Source: a gamma proteobacterium HdN1
GTDB lineage: Bacteria; Pseudomonadota; Gammaproteobacteria; Pseudomonadales; Ketobacteraceae
Assembly (NCBI GenBank): GCA_000198515.1
Contig: FP929140.1
Span: 1,958,527 to 2,022,526 of the forward strand
DNA: 64,000 bases
Reading direction: 5' to 3'
A model generated the notes under the pieces. The model had not been told where the DNA came from and searched no databases. It saw only the letters and a list, made by a program, of their open reading frames with translations. A program made the translations under genes and the position numbers. Below, in pieces: positions 25,700-37,662 of the stretch (positions are counted from its first letter, which is position 1; every line of letters starts with the position of its first letter).

Positions 25700-28543
25700 A
25701 TGGGTGACGGCGTGATGTACCGGCAGTGGAGTACTTCCCATCTTACTGGGACGAATGCTGCCTATGTCGAAGAGCTGTATGAGTCGTATCTAAAAAATCC
25801 GAATTCTGTTTCGGAGGAGTGGCGCAACCAGTTTGACAAGCTCCCCCGCGTTTCTTCAGTCGAAAGCGACATTCCGCACTCCACAGTGCGTGAACACTTT
25901 CTCTATCTTGCCAAGAATCGTAGCCGCACACAGGCGCTTGCGGTAGGCAGCGTATCTTCCGACCACGACAAAAAGCAAGTGAAGGTGATGCAGTTGATCA
26001 CCGGCTTCCGCGTTCGTGGCCATCAGCGCGCTCACCTCGACCCGCTCGGCCTCATGAAGCGCCGCAACGTGCCGGATCTCGCACTTGCGCATCACGGCTT
26101 ATCTGAAGCGGATCTCGATACCACATTTCATACCGGCAGCTTGTTCCTGGGTACAGAAGAAGCACGGCTTTCGGAAATTGTCGAAGCACTGGATCGCACT
26201 TATTGCGGTAGCATCGGTGCGGAATATATGCACATTGTTGATACCTCCGAGAAGCGCTGGATTCAACAGCGAATGGAGAGTGTGCGTTCTCAGCCCAACT
26301 ACAGCCGCGATGTAAAAGTCCATTTGCTGGAGCGCCTCACTGCCGCTGAGGGGCTGGAAAAAGTTTTGGCAAGCAAATACCCCGGCACCAAGCGTTTTGG
26401 CTTGGAGGGCGGTGAAAGCCTGATCCCCTGCGTGGATGAGATCATTCAGCGTGCAGGTAGCTATGGCGTCAAAGAAGTCGTCATAGGCATGGCCCACCGT
26501 GGGCGGCTGAACGTGCTCGTGAATACCCTCGGTAAAAATCCTTCTGACTTGTTTAGCGAGTTCGAAGGCAAGATGAAGATGGCCGAGTACGGCTCTGGCG
26601 ACGTTAAATATCACCAAGGGTTTTCGTCGAACGTTATGACGCCGGGTGGCGAAGTACACCTTGCGCTTGCGTTTAACCCTTCGCACTTGGAAATCGTCAG
26701 CCCCGTGGTAGAGGGTTCTGTGCGTGCGCGCCAAGATCGACGCAAAGACAAAACTGGCGATTTAGTTGTGCCCATCATTATCCACGGTGATGCGGCTTTT
26801 GCCGGTCAGGGCGTGGTGATGGAAACGTTGCAGATGTCGCAAACGCGCGGCTATCGCACGGGGGGTACGGTTCACATTATTGTGAACAACCAGATCGGTT
26901 TTACCACCAGCAATCCCAAGGATGCGCGTTCTACGGAATACTGCACAGACGTTGCAAAAATGGTGCAGGCGCCTATTTTTCACGTCAATGGCGACGATCC
27001 AGAAGCGGTGTTGTTCGTTACCCAAATGGCCATCGACTTCCGTCAGCAGTTCAAGCGGGATGTTGTGATTGACCTGATCTGCTACCGCGTTCGCGGCCAT
27101 AACGAGGCAGATGAGCCGGCAATTACGCAGCCGATGATGTACAAGGTGATTCGTAGTAAAAAATCATCGCGTACGCTGTACGTCGAAAAACTGGTAGAAG
27201 CCGGCATTTTAACGCTCGAACAGGCAGACACCATGTTGGACGAATATCGCAGCGCTCTCGACGAGGGGCGTCACGTGGTTGCTGCTTTGATCAAGGAGCC
27301 CAACAAAAATCTATTTGTGGACTGGACGCTTTATCTTGGCCATGAGTACAACGCCTATTTTGAAACAGGGGTTGCTCTTAAACAAATCCAAGAAATCGCC
27401 AACCGTATGGAGAAGGTTCCAGAAGGTTTTGCTGCCATGCGTCAAGTCGAGAAAATCGTCGAGGATCGTCGCCGCATGGCGGTAGGTGCTCTACAGGTCG
27501 ATTGGGGTTTTGCGGAAACCATGGCGTATGCAACCCTGCTCGCGGAGGGCTATCCAGTGCGCTTGACTGGGCAGGATGTCGGCCGCGGAACCTTCTCGCA
27601 TCGTCATGCCGTAATGCACAATCAGCTGAAGCGCGGCGTTTTCATCCCACTTCGCAATGCGATTGAAAACGATGCCACGACGTTTGATATCTACGATTCA
27701 CTGCTTTCAGAAGAAGCTGTGCTGGCGTTCGAATATGGCTATGCCACCACTTCTCCGAAGGGTTTGGTGATCTGGGAAGCGCAGTTTGGCGATTTTGCGA
27801 ATGGTGCGCAGGTGGTAATTGATCAGTTTATTTCTTCTGGTGAGCATAAATGGCAACGCTTGTGTGGGCTCACGATGTTGCTGCCGCACGGTTATGAAGG
27901 ACAAGGGCCTGAGCATTCCTCCGCACGTCTAGAGCGTTTTCTGCAATTATGTGCCGAGCAAAATATGCAGGTTTGCGTACCAAGCACACCCGCACAGGTA
28001 TTTCACATGATCCGCCGGCAAGCGGTTCGCCCGCTGCGCAAGCCCTTGATTGTGATGTCGCCGAAGAGTTTGTTGCGCCACAAGCACTGCAAATCCAGCG
28101 TTGAGGAACTCAGCGAAGGCGCGTTCCAAACGGTATTGGGTGATGCTACGGTTTCAGATCCGAGCCAAGTTACCCACATAATTTTGTGTAGCGGTAAGGT
28201 CTACTATGATCTCTTGGAGCACAAAACTGAAACCGAAGCCCACCATGTTGCCTTGATCCGTATCGAGCAGCTGTATCCGTTCCCTGAAGAGGAGCTATTT
28301 GCAGCAATCAAGCCGTTTACCGAGTTGAAATCAGCGGTTTGGTGTCAGGAAGAACCGCTGAACCAAGGCGCATGGTACTGCAGCCAGCACCACATGCGGC
28401 GGGTAACGCAAATGCACGACAATAAGCCTTATTTGAATTATGCCGGACGCAAGCCGTCTGCAGCACCGGCGGCGGGCTATATGTCGATGCATGTTGAAGA
28501 ACAGCGCCAACTCGTGGCCGATGCATTCACCATTCAAAAATGA
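25700..28543 (+). CDS. sucA: 2-oxoglutarate dehydrogenase E1 component
   Basis: Thiamine-diphosphate E1 subunit of the 2-oxoglutarate dehydrogenase complex, 947 aa. The N-terminus (TNAAYVEELYESYLKNP) is the E2-binding segment; the core includes GMAHRGRLNVL, NNQIGFTTSNP, the TPP-region GDDPEAVLFVTQ and CYRVRGHNEADEPA, and GQDVGRGTFSHRHAV. ATG 25700 gives MGDGVMYRQW, which aligns with the Pseudomonas-type start; ATG 25715 is possible. First gene of sucA-sucB-lpd-sucC-sucD. Confidence 0.97.
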   Translation: MGDGVMYRQWSTSHLTGTNAAYVEELYESYLKNPNSVSEEWRNQFDKLPRVSSVESDIPHSTVREHFLYLAKNRSRTQALAVGSVSSDHDKKQVKVMQLITGFRVRGHQRAHLDPLGLMKRRNVPDLALAHHGLSEADLDTTFHTGSLFLGTEEARLSEIVEALDRTYCGSIGAEYMHIVDTSEKRWIQQRMESVRSQPNYSRDVKVHLLERLTAAEGLEKVLASKYPGTKRFGLEGGESLIPCVDEIIQRAGSYGVKEVVIGMAHRGRLNVLVNTLGKNPSDLFSEFEGKMKMAEYGSGDVKYHQGFSSNVMTPGGEVHLALAFNPSHLEIVSPVVEGSVRARQDRRKDKTGDLVVPIIIHGDAAFAGQGVVMETLQMSQTRGYRTGGTVHIIVNNQIGFTTSNPKDARSTEYCTDVAKMVQAPIFHVNGDDPEAVLFVTQMAIDFRQQFKRDVVIDLICYRVRGHNEADEPAITQPMMYKVIRSKKSSRTLYVEKLVEAGILTLEQADTMLDEYRSALDEGRHVVAALIKEPNKNLFVDWTLYLGHEYNAYFETGVALKQIQEIANRMEKVPEGFAAMRQVEKIVEDRRRMAVGALQVDWGFAETMAYATLLAEGYPVRLTGQDVGRGTFSHRHAVMHNQLKRGVFIPLRNAIENDATTFDIYDSLLSEEAVLAFEYGYATTSPKGLVIWEAQFGDFANGAQVVIDQFISSGEHKWQRLCGLTMLLPHGYEGQGPEHSSARLERFLQLCAEQNMQVCVPSTPAQVFHMIRRQAVRPLRKPLIVMSPKSLLRHKHCKSSVEELSEGAFQTVLGDATVSDPSQVTHIILCSGKVYYDLLEHKTETEAHHVALIRIEQLYPFPEEELFAAIKPFTELKSAVWCQEEPLNQGAWYCSQHHMRRVTQMHDNKPYLNYAGRKPSAAPAAGYMSMHVEEQRQLVADAFTIQK

Positions 28544-28600
28544 TCAGAACCAGAAAACTATTCCACACCTGGACCCGACAGATAACGCTAAGGTATTAAA

Positions 28601-29875
28601 ATGGCTATTGAAATTGAAATCAAGGCACCCCAATTTCCGGAAGCGGTTGCTGATGGCACCGTGGCCACGTGGCACAAAAAAGTAGGCGACACCGTAAGCC
28701 GTGACGAACTACTTGTAGATATTGAAACCGATAAAGTGGTGATGGAAATTGTTGCGCCGCACGATGGCGTACTCACGAAGATTATCAAGCAAGCGGGTGA
28801 TACCGTACTGAGCCAAGAGTTGATTGGAAAACTCTCTGAAACGGGGGCAGGCCATACGCATACGGAGAGTGCTCAAGACCAACCTCAAGCTGCGGCCCAA
28901 ACTGCCGCGTCGGATGAGGCTGTCGATGACGCGTGGGGGCCAGCGGTTCGCAAGCTGATTGCAGATAACAAAATCGACGCAAACAAAGTGACCGGTACGG
29001 GTAAAGGTGGCCGAATCACGAAAGAAGATGTCCTGAACTATTTGTCATCTTCCCAGACCAAAACGGCAGCGGCATCAAGCCCCGCAGCCACATCGGTATC
29101 GGCGGTATCCCCTAGCGCTCCACAAACTGCACCAGCTGCGCCCGCAGCCAGCGTTGCCGCGTTTGCAGCAGATGATCGCGTAGAAAAGCGCGTGCCTATG
29201 ACGCGCCTACGTGCTCGAATTGCAGAGCGCCTTGTGAGTGCGCAGCATAATGCTGCCATGTTGACCACCTTCAACGAAGTCAACATGAAGCCGATCATGG
29301 ATATGCGCAAAAACTACAAAGATGCGTTTGAAAAAGCGCACGGTGTACGTTTAGGTTTTATGTCTTTATTTGTGCGCGCTGCGGTAGAGGCGCTCAAACG
29401 TTTCCCCTCAGTAAACGCATCCATTGATGGTAACGATATCGTGTACCACGGTTACTACGACGTTGGGGTGGCGGTGTCCTCCGAGCGTGGCCTCGTGGTG
29501 CCGGTGATGCGTGATGTCGATAAAATGGGTTTTTCTGAGGTGGAAGGCAAAATTGCCGAGTATGGTGAGAAGGCGCGCCAAGGCAAGCTATCTCTTGAGG
29601 AGATGACGGGCGGCACATTCACCTTGTCGAATGGTGGAGTTTTCGGTTCGCTATTTTCAACGCCTATCTTGAACCCACCGCAGACCGCAATTCTCGGAAT
29701 GCACAAAATTCAGGATCGCCCGATGGCCGTCAATGGTCAGGTCGTGATTTTGCCGATGATGTACTTGGCGCTTAGCTACGATCACCGCCTGATTGATGGC
29801 AAGGAAGCAGTACAATTCCTCGTGACCATCAAGGATCTGGTAGAAGATCCGACCCGCCTGTTGCTGGAGATTTAA
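28601..29875 (+). CDS. sucB: Dihydrolipoyl succinyltransferase (E2)
   Basis: Core acyltransferase of the 2-oxoglutarate dehydrogenase complex, 424 aa. One lipoyl domain with lysine in [10 protein letters not shown], an Ala/Pro-rich linker, an E3/E1-binding domain ([15 protein letters not shown]), a second Ala-Pro-Ser linker, then the catalytic domain with [13 protein letters not shown] (His and Asp of the active site). Length and layout are normal. It follows sucA by 57 bp. Confidence 0.97.
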   Translation: MAIEIEIKAPQFPEAVADGTVATWHKKVGDTVSRDELLVDIETDKVVMEIVAPHDGVLTKIIKQAGDTVLSQELIGKLSETGAGHTHTESAQDQPQAAAQTAASDEAVDDAWGPAVRKLIADNKIDANKVTGTGKGGRITKEDVLNYLSSSQTKTAAASSPAATSVSAVSPSAPQTAPAAPAASVAAFAADDRVEKRVPMTRLRARIAERLVSAQHNAAMLTTFNEVNMKPIMDMRKNYKDAFEKAHGVRLGFMSLFVRAAVEALKRFPSVNASIDGNDIVYHGYYDVGVAVSSERGLVVPVMRDVDKMGFSEVEGKIAEYGEKARQGKLSLEEMTGGTFTLSNGGVFGSLFSTPILNPPQTAILGMHKIQDRPMAVNGQVVILPMMYLALSYDHRLIDGKEAVQFLVTIKDLVEDPTRLLLEI

Positions 29876-29904
29876 AGGCATCAGCGCATCGCATTACAGC
29901 TAAC

Positions 29905-29944
29905 GGCAGCAGTGAGTGTTGATTGTGAATAACCCACTGCTGCC
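29905..29944 (+). promoter_or_regulatory. Hairpin in the sucB-lpd gap
   Basis: A 10-bp inverted repeat, GGCAGCAGTG (29905-29914) and CACTGCTGCC (29935-29944), with a 20-nt loop and no T-run. It may be a processing site or partial attenuator that sets different mRNA levels for sucAB and lpd. Confidence 0.45.
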
Positions 29945-29970
29945 AATGGCTGATACCGAAACCATCATAG

Positions 29971-31491
<1,521 letters not shown>

Positions 31492-31497
31492 AGCAGA

Positions 31498-31537
31498 GTC
31501 GCCGCACAGCTGAAGGGGTGTGCGGCAAAACGGCGAC
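31498..31537 (+). promoter_or_regulatory. Hairpin in the lpd-sucC gap
   Basis: GCCGCAC (31501-31507) pairs with GTGCGGC (31520-31526); an alternative outer pairing joins GTCGCCG (31498-31504) with CGGCGAC (31531-31537). The two foldings exclude each other. No T-run. The rest of the 201-bp gap shows nothing recognisable, but could hold a promoter for sucCD. Confidence 0.4.
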
Positions 31538-31692
31538 GTAGAAAGCGGCAGTGCAGGAATGCAAAAGGCTTAAAGTTCGCGCGGCAGAAGAAGCCGTGTG
31601 GTGGAAGATCTACGCAAACAAGCGCAAGCCAGTCTATTGCGTGGTGTCATGGTGTCTTTACGGGCACTGTTCAAGAAAGTAACGGTGAAACA

Positions 31693-32859
31693 ATGAACTT
31701 ACACGAATATCAAGCAAAAAAGCTATTTGCTCAGTACGGCTTGCCCGTCTCTAAAGGAGTCGCTGCGCAGTCTGTGGATGCGGCGGTTGCTGCTGCCAAA
31801 GAAATTGGTGGCGACAAGTGGGTGGTAAAAGCACAGGTGCATGCCGGCGGCCGTGGTAAGGCAGGTGGCGTCAAGCTTGTCACTGATAAAGAAGAAATTC
31901 GTGCGTTTGCGCGCAAATTGCTGGGCACAAACCTCGTCACTTACCAAACCGACGAGCGCGGCCAGCCAGTGAACACCATTCTGGTTGAAACTTGCACCGA
32001 CATTGAAAAAGAGCTCTACCTAGGTGCAGTACTGGATCGCGGAAGCCGCCGCGTTGTGTTTATGGCATCTACCGAAGGTGGCGTAGAAATCGAGAAGGTT
32101 GCCCACGATACGCCAGAAAAAATTCTCAAAGTGGCCATTGATCCGCTTGTAGGCGCACAGCCATATCAAGGCCGCGTGCTTGGTTATCAGCTCGGTCTGA
32201 ACAGCAACCAAGTGAAGCAGTTCGTGAATATCTTCATGGGTCTGGCAAAGATTTTCGAAGAAAAAGACTGCTCCATCATCGAAGTCAATCCTTTGGTAAT
32301 TACCAAAGAAGGCAACCTGCACTGCCTAGACGCAAAAGTTGTGTTGGATGGCAGCGCATTGTTCCGCCATCCTGATATGGAAGCACTCTACGACCCCACG
32401 CAAGAAGATGAGCGTGAGCGCATCGCAGCCCAGTGGAGCCTGAACTATGTTGCGCTCGAAGGCAACATTGGCTGCATGGTGAATGGTGCGGGCCTCGCGA
32501 TGGCTACCATGGACATCATCAAGCTCAAGGGCGGCCGCCCAGCAAACTTCCTCGACGTAGGCGGTGGTGCAACCAAAGAGCGCGTAACGGAAGCTTTCAA
32601 GATCATTCTGTCAGACAGCAACGTGCAAGCTGTGCTGGTGAATATCTTTGGCGGAATCGTGCGTTGTGACCTGATTGCAGACGGCATTATCGGCGCAGTT
32701 CAGGAGGTAGGCGTAAAAGTACCGGTTGTGGTTCGTCTAGAAGGCAATAACGCCGATCTTGGCGCCAAGAAACTAGCCGATAGTGGGCTGAATATTATCG
32801 CTGCCAGCGGATTTAACGATGCTGCAGAGAAAGTTGTCAAAGCGGCAGCGGGAGTTTAA
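31693..32859 (+). CDS. sucC: Succinyl-CoA synthetase beta subunit
   Basis: ADP/GDP-binding subunit of succinyl-CoA synthetase, 388 aa, the usual length. ATP-grasp N-terminus ([37 protein letters not shown]), metal-site region [10 protein letters not shown], and the CoA-ligase domain ([36 protein letters not shown]). ATG start with sucD following after 2 bp. Confidence 0.97.
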   Translation: MNLHEYQAKKLFAQYGLPVSKGVAAQSVDAAVAAAKEIGGDKWVVKAQVHAGGRGKAGGVKLVTDKEEIRAFARKLLGTNLVTYQTDERGQPVNTILVETCTDIEKELYLGAVLDRGSRRVVFMASTEGGVEIEKVAHDTPEKILKVAIDPLVGAQPYQGRVLGYQLGLNSNQVKQFVNIFMGLAKIFEEKDCSIIEVNPLVITKEGNLHCLDAKVVLDGSALFRHPDMEALYDPTQEDERERIAAQWSLNYVALEGNIGCMVNGAGLAMATMDIIKLKGGRPANFLDVGGGATKERVTEAFKIILSDSNVQAVLVNIFGGIVRCDLIADGIIGAVQEVGVKVPVVVRLEGNNADLGAKKLADSGLNIIAASGFNDAAEKVVKAAAGV

Positions 32860-32861
32860 CA

Positions 32862-33734
32862 ATGAGCGTATTGATTAATAAAGACACCAAGGTAATCTGC
32901 CAGGGCCTGACTGGTTCACAAGGCACGATGCACAGCCAGCAGGCAATGGAATACGGCACTAAAATGGTTGGCGGAGTAACGCCAGGCAAAGGTGGCACCC
33001 ACCATATTGGCCTGCCTGTATTTAACACCGTAGCAGAAGCGCGTGAAGCCACGGGTGCCGACGCATCGGTAATCTATGTTCCCGCTGCGTTCTGCAAAGA
33101 CTCGATCCTTGAAGCGGCAGACGCGGGCGTTCCGTTGATCGTGTGCATTACCGAAGGCATTCCTGCACTGGATATGCTGTACGTGAAAGAATATGTGATG
33201 GCCAAAGGCTTGCGCCTGATCGGGCCGAACTGCCCAGGAATTATCACTCCAGGCGAGTGCAAAATCGGCATCATGCCCGGCCATATTCACCTGCCAGGCA
33301 AAGTCGGCATCGTGTCGCGTTCCGGTACGTTGACGTATGAATGCGTTGCGCAAACGACGGTCCTCGGCTTTGGCCAGAGCACCTGCATTGGCATCGGCGG
33401 TGACCCAATTCCAGGTACCACCTTTATCGACGCACTCAAATTGTTCCAAGACGACCCACAAACCGAAGCGATCATCATGGTCGGCGAAATCGGTGGTTCT
33501 GCCGAGGAAGAAGCTGCGGCGTTCATCAAGGAATACGTCAAGAAGCCAATGGTAAGCTACATTGCAGGCGTTACTGCACCTCCCGGCAAGCGTATGGGCC
33601 ACGCGGGTGCCATCATTGCAGGCGGAAAAGGCACTGCAGACGAGAAGTTTGCTGCACTGTCTGATGCTGGCGTTGCGGTTTGCCGCAACCCTGCAGAAAT
33701 TGGCAAGACCCTCAAAGAAATTACTGGCTGGTAA
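32862..33734 (+). CDS. sucD: Succinyl-CoA synthetase alpha subunit
   Basis: CoA-binding, phosphohistidine-bearing subunit, 290 aa. CoA-binding Rossmann region ([18 protein letters not shown]), [29 protein letters not shown] and the phosphorylated His in [17 protein letters not shown]. It ends the suc operon; a hairpin without T-run follows at 33753-33788. Confidence 0.97.
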   Translation: MSVLINKDTKVICQGLTGSQGTMHSQQAMEYGTKMVGGVTPGKGGTHHIGLPVFNTVAEAREATGADASVIYVPAAFCKDSILEAADAGVPLIVCITEGIPALDMLYVKEYVMAKGLRLIGPNCPGIITPGECKIGIMPGHIHLPGKVGIVSRSGTLTYECVAQTTVLGFGQSTCIGIGGDPIPGTTFIDALKLFQDDPQTEAIIMVGEIGGSAEEEAAAFIKEYVKKPMVSYIAGVTAPPGKRMGHAGAIIAGGKGTADEKFAALSDAGVAVCRNPAEIGKTLKEITGW

Positions 33735-33752
33735 TTTTTGAGTAGCCTCGTT

Positions 33753-33788
33753 CTGGCCTCTTCCGTGAGGGTTCACGGCAGAGGCCAG
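33753..33788 (+). terminator. Strong hairpin after sucD
   Basis: CTGGCCTCTTCCGTG (33753-33767) and CACGGCAGAGGCCAG (33774-33788) form a 15-bp stem with one mismatch and a 6-nt loop. No T-run follows, so it may stabilise the 3' end or act as a weak terminator. Confidence 0.5.
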
Positions 33789-33855
33789 CGGGCGGTTTCC
33801 GAAATTTAGTTGTATGGATGCTGTTCTAGTCTAGATGGGAGAGGGGTGAGCCACG

Positions 33856-34704
33856 ATGTTTGGGTATGAGCACAAACCGTTTTCCTTCCAGCCTCTCACC
33901 AAAGCGCAGTCTCGCCGTATGGTGGCGCCGTTACGCTTTTATTTCTCTCCAGAATTTGACGGGATTGACAAACTCGATCCTGCAAAGCCCGTTCTGATCG
34001 TTGGCAATCATACGTTGTATGGCGTCTTGGATGTGCCGTTATTGATCGACGAAATTTATCAAAAGACGGGCATTTCTGTACGCACCTTAGCGGATCATAC
34101 TCACTACGAAATACCTGTCTGGCGCACGTTATTAGATCGCATCGGCGCGGTAGAAGGCACGCGCAGCAATTGCGCCCGCTTAATGGAGCAGCGCGACCAT
34201 ATTATGGTGTTCCCTGGTGGCGCACGTGAAGTTGCCAAGCGCAAGGGTGAAAAATATCAGTTGGTTTGGAAACGCAGATTTGGTTTCGTCCATATGGCGA
34301 TTAAATATGGCTATCCGATTGTTCCCTTCGCTGCAGTTGGCCCTGACGATGTGGCAGATGTAGTGTGGGATGCAAATGATTTAATGAATTCCAGCGTTGG
34401 CAAGTGGCTCGGTAAAATCGGTTTGTTCGACAAGGACAGCTTTTTGCGCGGCGGTGACATTATTTTTCCGATGGCGCGCGGGATTGGTATTACTGGATTT
34501 CCTCGCCCAGAGAAATTCTATTTTGCGGTGGGTGACGCAATCGAAACCGCGGTTTATCAAGGCCAAGAGAACGATGCGGATACGCTCGAAAAGGTTCGTG
34601 CAGAAGTAGCTCATGCAATTGACAGACTCATTAGCGAGCAAATGATCAAGCGCTCGGTAAAAAACAACGCCGGCCCAATTCGCAGGCTGCTTACTCGCTT
34701 ATAA
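33856..34704 (+). CDS. Acyltransferase of the lysophospholipid / DGAT2-TMEM68-like class
   Basis: Predicted membrane-associated acyltransferase, 282 aa. The acceptor-site motif is NHTLYGVLD, with six residues between His and Asp where PlsC has four; FPGGAREVAKRKGEKYQLVW is the second block, of the FPGG-RE type seen in DGAT2, TMEM68 and phytyl ester synthase relatives rather than the PlsC FPEGTR form. YGYPIVPFAAVG is the third block. The substrate could be a diacylglycerol or wax-ester alcohol, or a lysophospholipid; not settled here. GAGGGGTGA lies about 8 nt before the ATG. Stands alone between sucD and the convergent rluE. Confidence 0.8.
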   Translation: MFGYEHKPFSFQPLTKAQSRRMVAPLRFYFSPEFDGIDKLDPAKPVLIVGNHTLYGVLDVPLLIDEIYQKTGISVRTLADHTHYEIPVWRTLLDRIGAVEGTRSNCARLMEQRDHIMVFPGGAREVAKRKGEKYQLVWKRRFGFVHMAIKYGYPIVPFAAVGPDDVADVVWDANDLMNSSVGKWLGKIGLFDKDSFLRGGDIIFPMARGIGITGFPRPEKFYFAVGDAIETAVYQGQENDADTLEKVRAEVAHAIDRLISEQMIKRSVKNNAGPIRRLLTRL

Positions 34705-34728
34705 ATCCTTTTTTTGCAAAAGTGATGG

Positions 34729-35370
34729 TTAGGAAGGAGTTAAGCACCATTCGCCAGGCTGAAGTTCTCCAAGTTGCCATTCGCCAATACGGGTGCGAAT
34801 GAGGCGCAGCGTCGGAAAACCAGTAGCTGCTGTCATTCGTCGCACTTGGCGGTTGCGGCCTTCACAGATTCGCAATTCAAGCCAGCTCGTGGGTATGTTT
34901 TTTCGTTCTCGGATGGGTGGAATTCGCTCTGCAAAATTGGGCGGTTCAATTCTCTGTGCCTTCGCAGGCAGAGTTTTTCCGTCCTTTAGCGCAATGCCAG
35001 TGCGTAGTTGGTGGAGTGCTTCTTCAGAAATAATGCCCTCCACTTGTGCGAGGTAGGTTTTTTCAAGCTTATGCTTTGGATGGGTGATTCTCTGCTGTAA
35101 TTTGCCGTCGTTGGTGAGAACCAATAGACCTTCAGAATCTTGGTCTAGGCGGCCTGCGGCGTAGATGTCGGGCAGTGAAATATAATTCGCAAGCGTTGGA
35201 CGTGTTCCGTCTCTGCTGAATTGGCAAATTACCCCAAATGGTTTATGGAAAAGCAGAATGGTGGTAGATGTGCCGTCATCGGGCCTGTTTTTTGTGGCCG
35301 CGTTGGTGCTAGCTGTGTGCTTGCTTTTGCGATGCTGTTGATTGGTTTTTTTATTTGTTGGGACGCCCAT
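34729..35370 (-). CDS. rluE: 23S rRNA pseudouridine synthase RluE
   Basis: RsuA/RluB/E/F-family pseudouridine synthase, 213 aa; RluE modifies U2457 of 23S rRNA in E. coli. Catalytic Asp in AAGRLDQDSEGLLVLTNDG; also LEKTYLAQVEG and ICEGRNRQVRRMTAATGFPT. The S4 domain is absent, as in RluE. ATG 35370 (MGVPTNKK) is used; the frame runs further upstream but would cover the icd promoter. Divergent from icd, as in E. coli, which supports the RluE assignment. Confidence 0.88.
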   Translation of the reverse strand: MGVPTNKKTNQQHRKSKHTASTNAATKNRPDDGTSTTILLFHKPFGVICQFSRDGTRPTLANYISLPDIYAAGRLDQDSEGLLVLTNDGKLQQRITHPKHKLEKTYLAQVEGIISEEALHQLRTGIALKDGKTLPAKAQRIEPPNFAERIPPIRERKNIPTSWLELRICEGRNRQVRRMTAATGFPTLRLIRTRIGEWQLGELQPGEWCLTPS

Positions 35371-35466
35371 GTTTTGAGTGCTCTTCAGGTCAATGAAAAT
35401 GTATTTTGTTGCAAAGCAGGAATGCTGTAACGCCGAAAAAGTACAGCAGAAAAAGGCTGAATCAGA

Positions 35467-35472
35467 TATAAT
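35467..35472 (+). promoter_or_regulatory. Likely -10 box of icd
   Basis: Perfect TATAAT 48 bp upstream of the icd ATG; no convincing -35 at 17 bp. AACGGAG at about 35503-35509 is the probable ribosome site. Confidence 0.5.
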
Positions 35473-35520
35473 TTCACCCCAAAACCCACCCACAAATCAA
35501 CCAACGGAGTAAATACCGAC

Positions 35521-36780
35521 ATGGGGTACCAAAAGATCAAGGTGCCGGCGGACGGTGACAAAATCACTGTAAACGCGGACCTTTCCCTGAATGTCCCGAA
35601 CTACCCTGTCATCCCCTTTATTGAAGGTGACGGAATCGGCGTGGACATCACTCCCGTCATGCTGAAAGTTGTAAACGCCGCCGTCGAAAAGGCCTACGGC
35701 ACCAAGCGCGCAATTAGCTGGATGGAAGTGTATTGCGGCGAGAAGGCGACCAAGGTATACGGCCCGGACGTATGGCTGCCAGAAGAAACGTTGGACGTGC
35801 TGCGCGAATACATCGTTAGCATCAAAGGCCCGCTGACGACGCCTGTGGGGGGTGGAATTCGCTCGTTGAACGTGGCGTTGCGCCAAGAGCTGGATCTGTA
35901 CGTTTGCCAGCGGCCTGTTCGCTGGTTCAAAGGCGTGCCAAGCCCTGTTACCAGCCCGCACAAAACGGACATGGTGATTTTCCGCGAAAACTCTGAAGAT
36001 ATTTACGCAGGAATTGAATGGAAAGCGGATAGCCCAGAAGCGATCAAGATCATCAAGTTTCTGCAAGAAGAAATGGGCGTTAAGAAAATCCGTTTCACCG
36101 AGCATTGCGGTATCGGTATCAAGCCGGTTTCCAAAGAGGGAACGCAGCGTTTGGTTCGCAAGGCGATTCAATATGCAATCGACAACGATGAGCCTAGCGT
36201 AACGTTTGTGCACAAAGGCAACATCATGAAATACACCGAGGGTGCGTTTAAAGAGTGGGGCTATGAGCTTGCTCAAGAGCGTTTCGGTGCTGAACTTCTT
36301 GATGGCGGCCCATGGATGACGATGAAGAACCCGAAAACCGGGCGCGACATCATTATTAAAGACGTAATCGCGGATGCGTTCCTTCAGCAGATTCTGATGC
36401 GGCCTGAAGAGTACAGCATTATTGCAACGCTGAACCTAAACGGCGACTATATTTCAGACGCATTGGCGGCTGAAGTCGGCGGCATAGGCATTGCGCCTGG
36501 CGCGAACATTGGCGGCAGTGTCGCGATGTTCGAGGCGACTCATGGTACCGCTCCCAAGTATGCGGGGCAGGACAAGGTAAACCCAGGTTCTCTGATTCTT
36601 TCAGCGGAAATGATGCTGCGCCACATGGGTTGGACGGAAGCGGCGGATTTGATTATTCGTGGTATGGAAGGCTCCATTGAAGCGAAAACCGTAACCTACG
36701 ATTTTGAACGCCTGATGCCCAACGCAACCCTGTTACGTTGCTCCGAGTTTGGTGACGCGCTGATCCGCCATATGGAATGA
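35521..36780 (+). CDS. icd: Isocitrate dehydrogenase (NADP type)
   Basis: Oxidatively decarboxylates isocitrate to 2-oxoglutarate; 419 aa, as E. coli Icd. Signatures: [34 protein letters not shown] (includes the regulatory Ser phosphorylated by AceK in E. coli), YEGAF-like [32 protein letters not shown] and [23 protein letters not shown] preference is inferred from overall similarity. A terminator follows. Confidence 0.97.
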   Translation: MGYQKIKVPADGDKITVNADLSLNVPNYPVIPFIEGDGIGVDITPVMLKVVNAAVEKAYGTKRAISWMEVYCGEKATKVYGPDVWLPEETLDVLREYIVSIKGPLTTPVGGGIRSLNVALRQELDLYVCQRPVRWFKGVPSPVTSPHKTDMVIFRENSEDIYAGIEWKADSPEAIKIIKFLQEEMGVKKIRFTEHCGIGIKPVSKEGTQRLVRKAIQYAIDNDEPSVTFVHKGNIMKYTEGAFKEWGYELAQERFGAELLDGGPWMTMKNPKTGRDIIIKDVIADAFLQQILMRPEEYSIIATLNLNGDYISDALAAEVGGIGIAPGANIGGSVAMFEATHGTAPKYAGQDKVNPGSLILSAEMMLRHMGWTEAADLIIRGMEGSIEAKTVTYDFERLMPNATLLRCSEFGDALIRHME

Positions 36781-36804
36781 TGGTTGGGTGTGCTAGCTGG
36801 AACT

Positions 36805-36833
36805 AAAAAAGAGCGCCTTTGGGCGCTCTTTTT
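36805..36833 (+). terminator. Rho-independent terminator after icd
   Basis: AAAAAAGAGCGCC-TTT-GGGCGCTCTTTTT. It lies between convergent icd and cspD and has T-runs for both directions. Confidence 0.88.
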
Positions 36834-36987
36834 GATTCTGATGCAAGGGCTTCTGACGAAAGGGGTCCTGATGCAAGGGCTTCTGATGCAAAGATCTGCG
36901 AGAAGTTTGATCGCCCGTTAAAATCCAGTAAACGCCAAAACGCCCACGAAGGGCGTTATTGGTTAACGCTTCTGCTCGCTGAAGCGA

Positions 36988-37281
36988 TCAGGATGCGTAA
37001 ATAGGCTCGGAAACTTTGTGTGTTTGTGGTGCAGTATGTTGCTGCCCATCAAAAGCTGCCTCACCGTCGTGTGCGTGCTCAACGAGGCCAATGTTTACGG
37101 CGTGTAACCCTTTGGGGGCTTCGCGGATTTCATAGGTGACGACCTGGCCTGCCTTGAGGCTCTTGTACCCATCCATGTGAATATAGGAGTAGTGGACAAA
37201 TAAATCGTCGCCTTCGCCGTCGGGTCTGATGAAGCCATAGCCTTTAGCGTTGTTGAACCACTTTACCTTCCCGGTTGCCAT
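36988..37281 (-). CDS. cspD: Cold-shock domain protein, CspD-like, with extended tail
   Basis: Single-stranded nucleic-acid-binding protein of the cold-shock family, 97 aa. RNP1 is KGYGFIRPDG and RNP2-like DDLFVHYSYI. CspD is the stationary-phase paralogue that inhibits replication in E. coli; the assignment rests on domain plus synteny (icd-cspD-clpS-clpA). About 30 residues rich in His, Gln and Ala follow the domain (E. coli CspD is 74 aa). ATG 37281 is preceded by GGAGAAGG; the frame begins 10 codons earlier without support. Confidence 0.85.
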   Translation of the reverse strand: MATGKVKWFNNAKGYGFIRPDGEGDDLFVHYSYIHMDGYKSLKAGQVVTYEIREAPKGLHAVNIGLVEHAHDGEAAFDGQQHTAPQTHKVSEPIYAS

Positions 37282-37662
37282 ATCTAATACCTTCTCCGGT
37301 GACCTCCACATGTGCTGCGGGGTACACTACCAATTGTTATTATTGTGATCCTTTCCCAATACACAAAACGTTGCATCGTTTGTTCTACGCTACCGATTTA
37401 AGTCTGCCTGCTGGGAAGCGTGGCAAATTTTTGTTCTGTGGCGAAGAGGTCAGGCGGCGTCGGGATGGTAATCCTGGCGTTCGTCTAGACGATGCAATGC
37501 TGGAATCAGGTCGGGACGAATGTTATTTTTTGTAACTTTTTAACTCTCAACTATTGAGCGAAAACTGTCAAGTGATTTTGTGAAATTTCTTACATTTCTT
37601 GTTTGCGTGGAGTTGTTTTATATATCCTAGTCACCAAATCTACTGTCTTATGATTTCTGGTT
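37282..37662. other. cspD-clpS divergent intergenic region
   Basis: 381 bp. A small plus-strand open frame (37275-37535) overlaps the cspD start and has no recognisable family or ribosome site. AT-rich sequence at about 37540-37650 contains TTGTTT and TATATA-like elements that could serve clpS; no clear promoter can be assigned. Confidence 0.4.

Noticed and set aside
37275-37535. Possible gene upstream of clpS
   Set aside because: Overlaps the cspD start on the other strand, no recognised family and poor start context.
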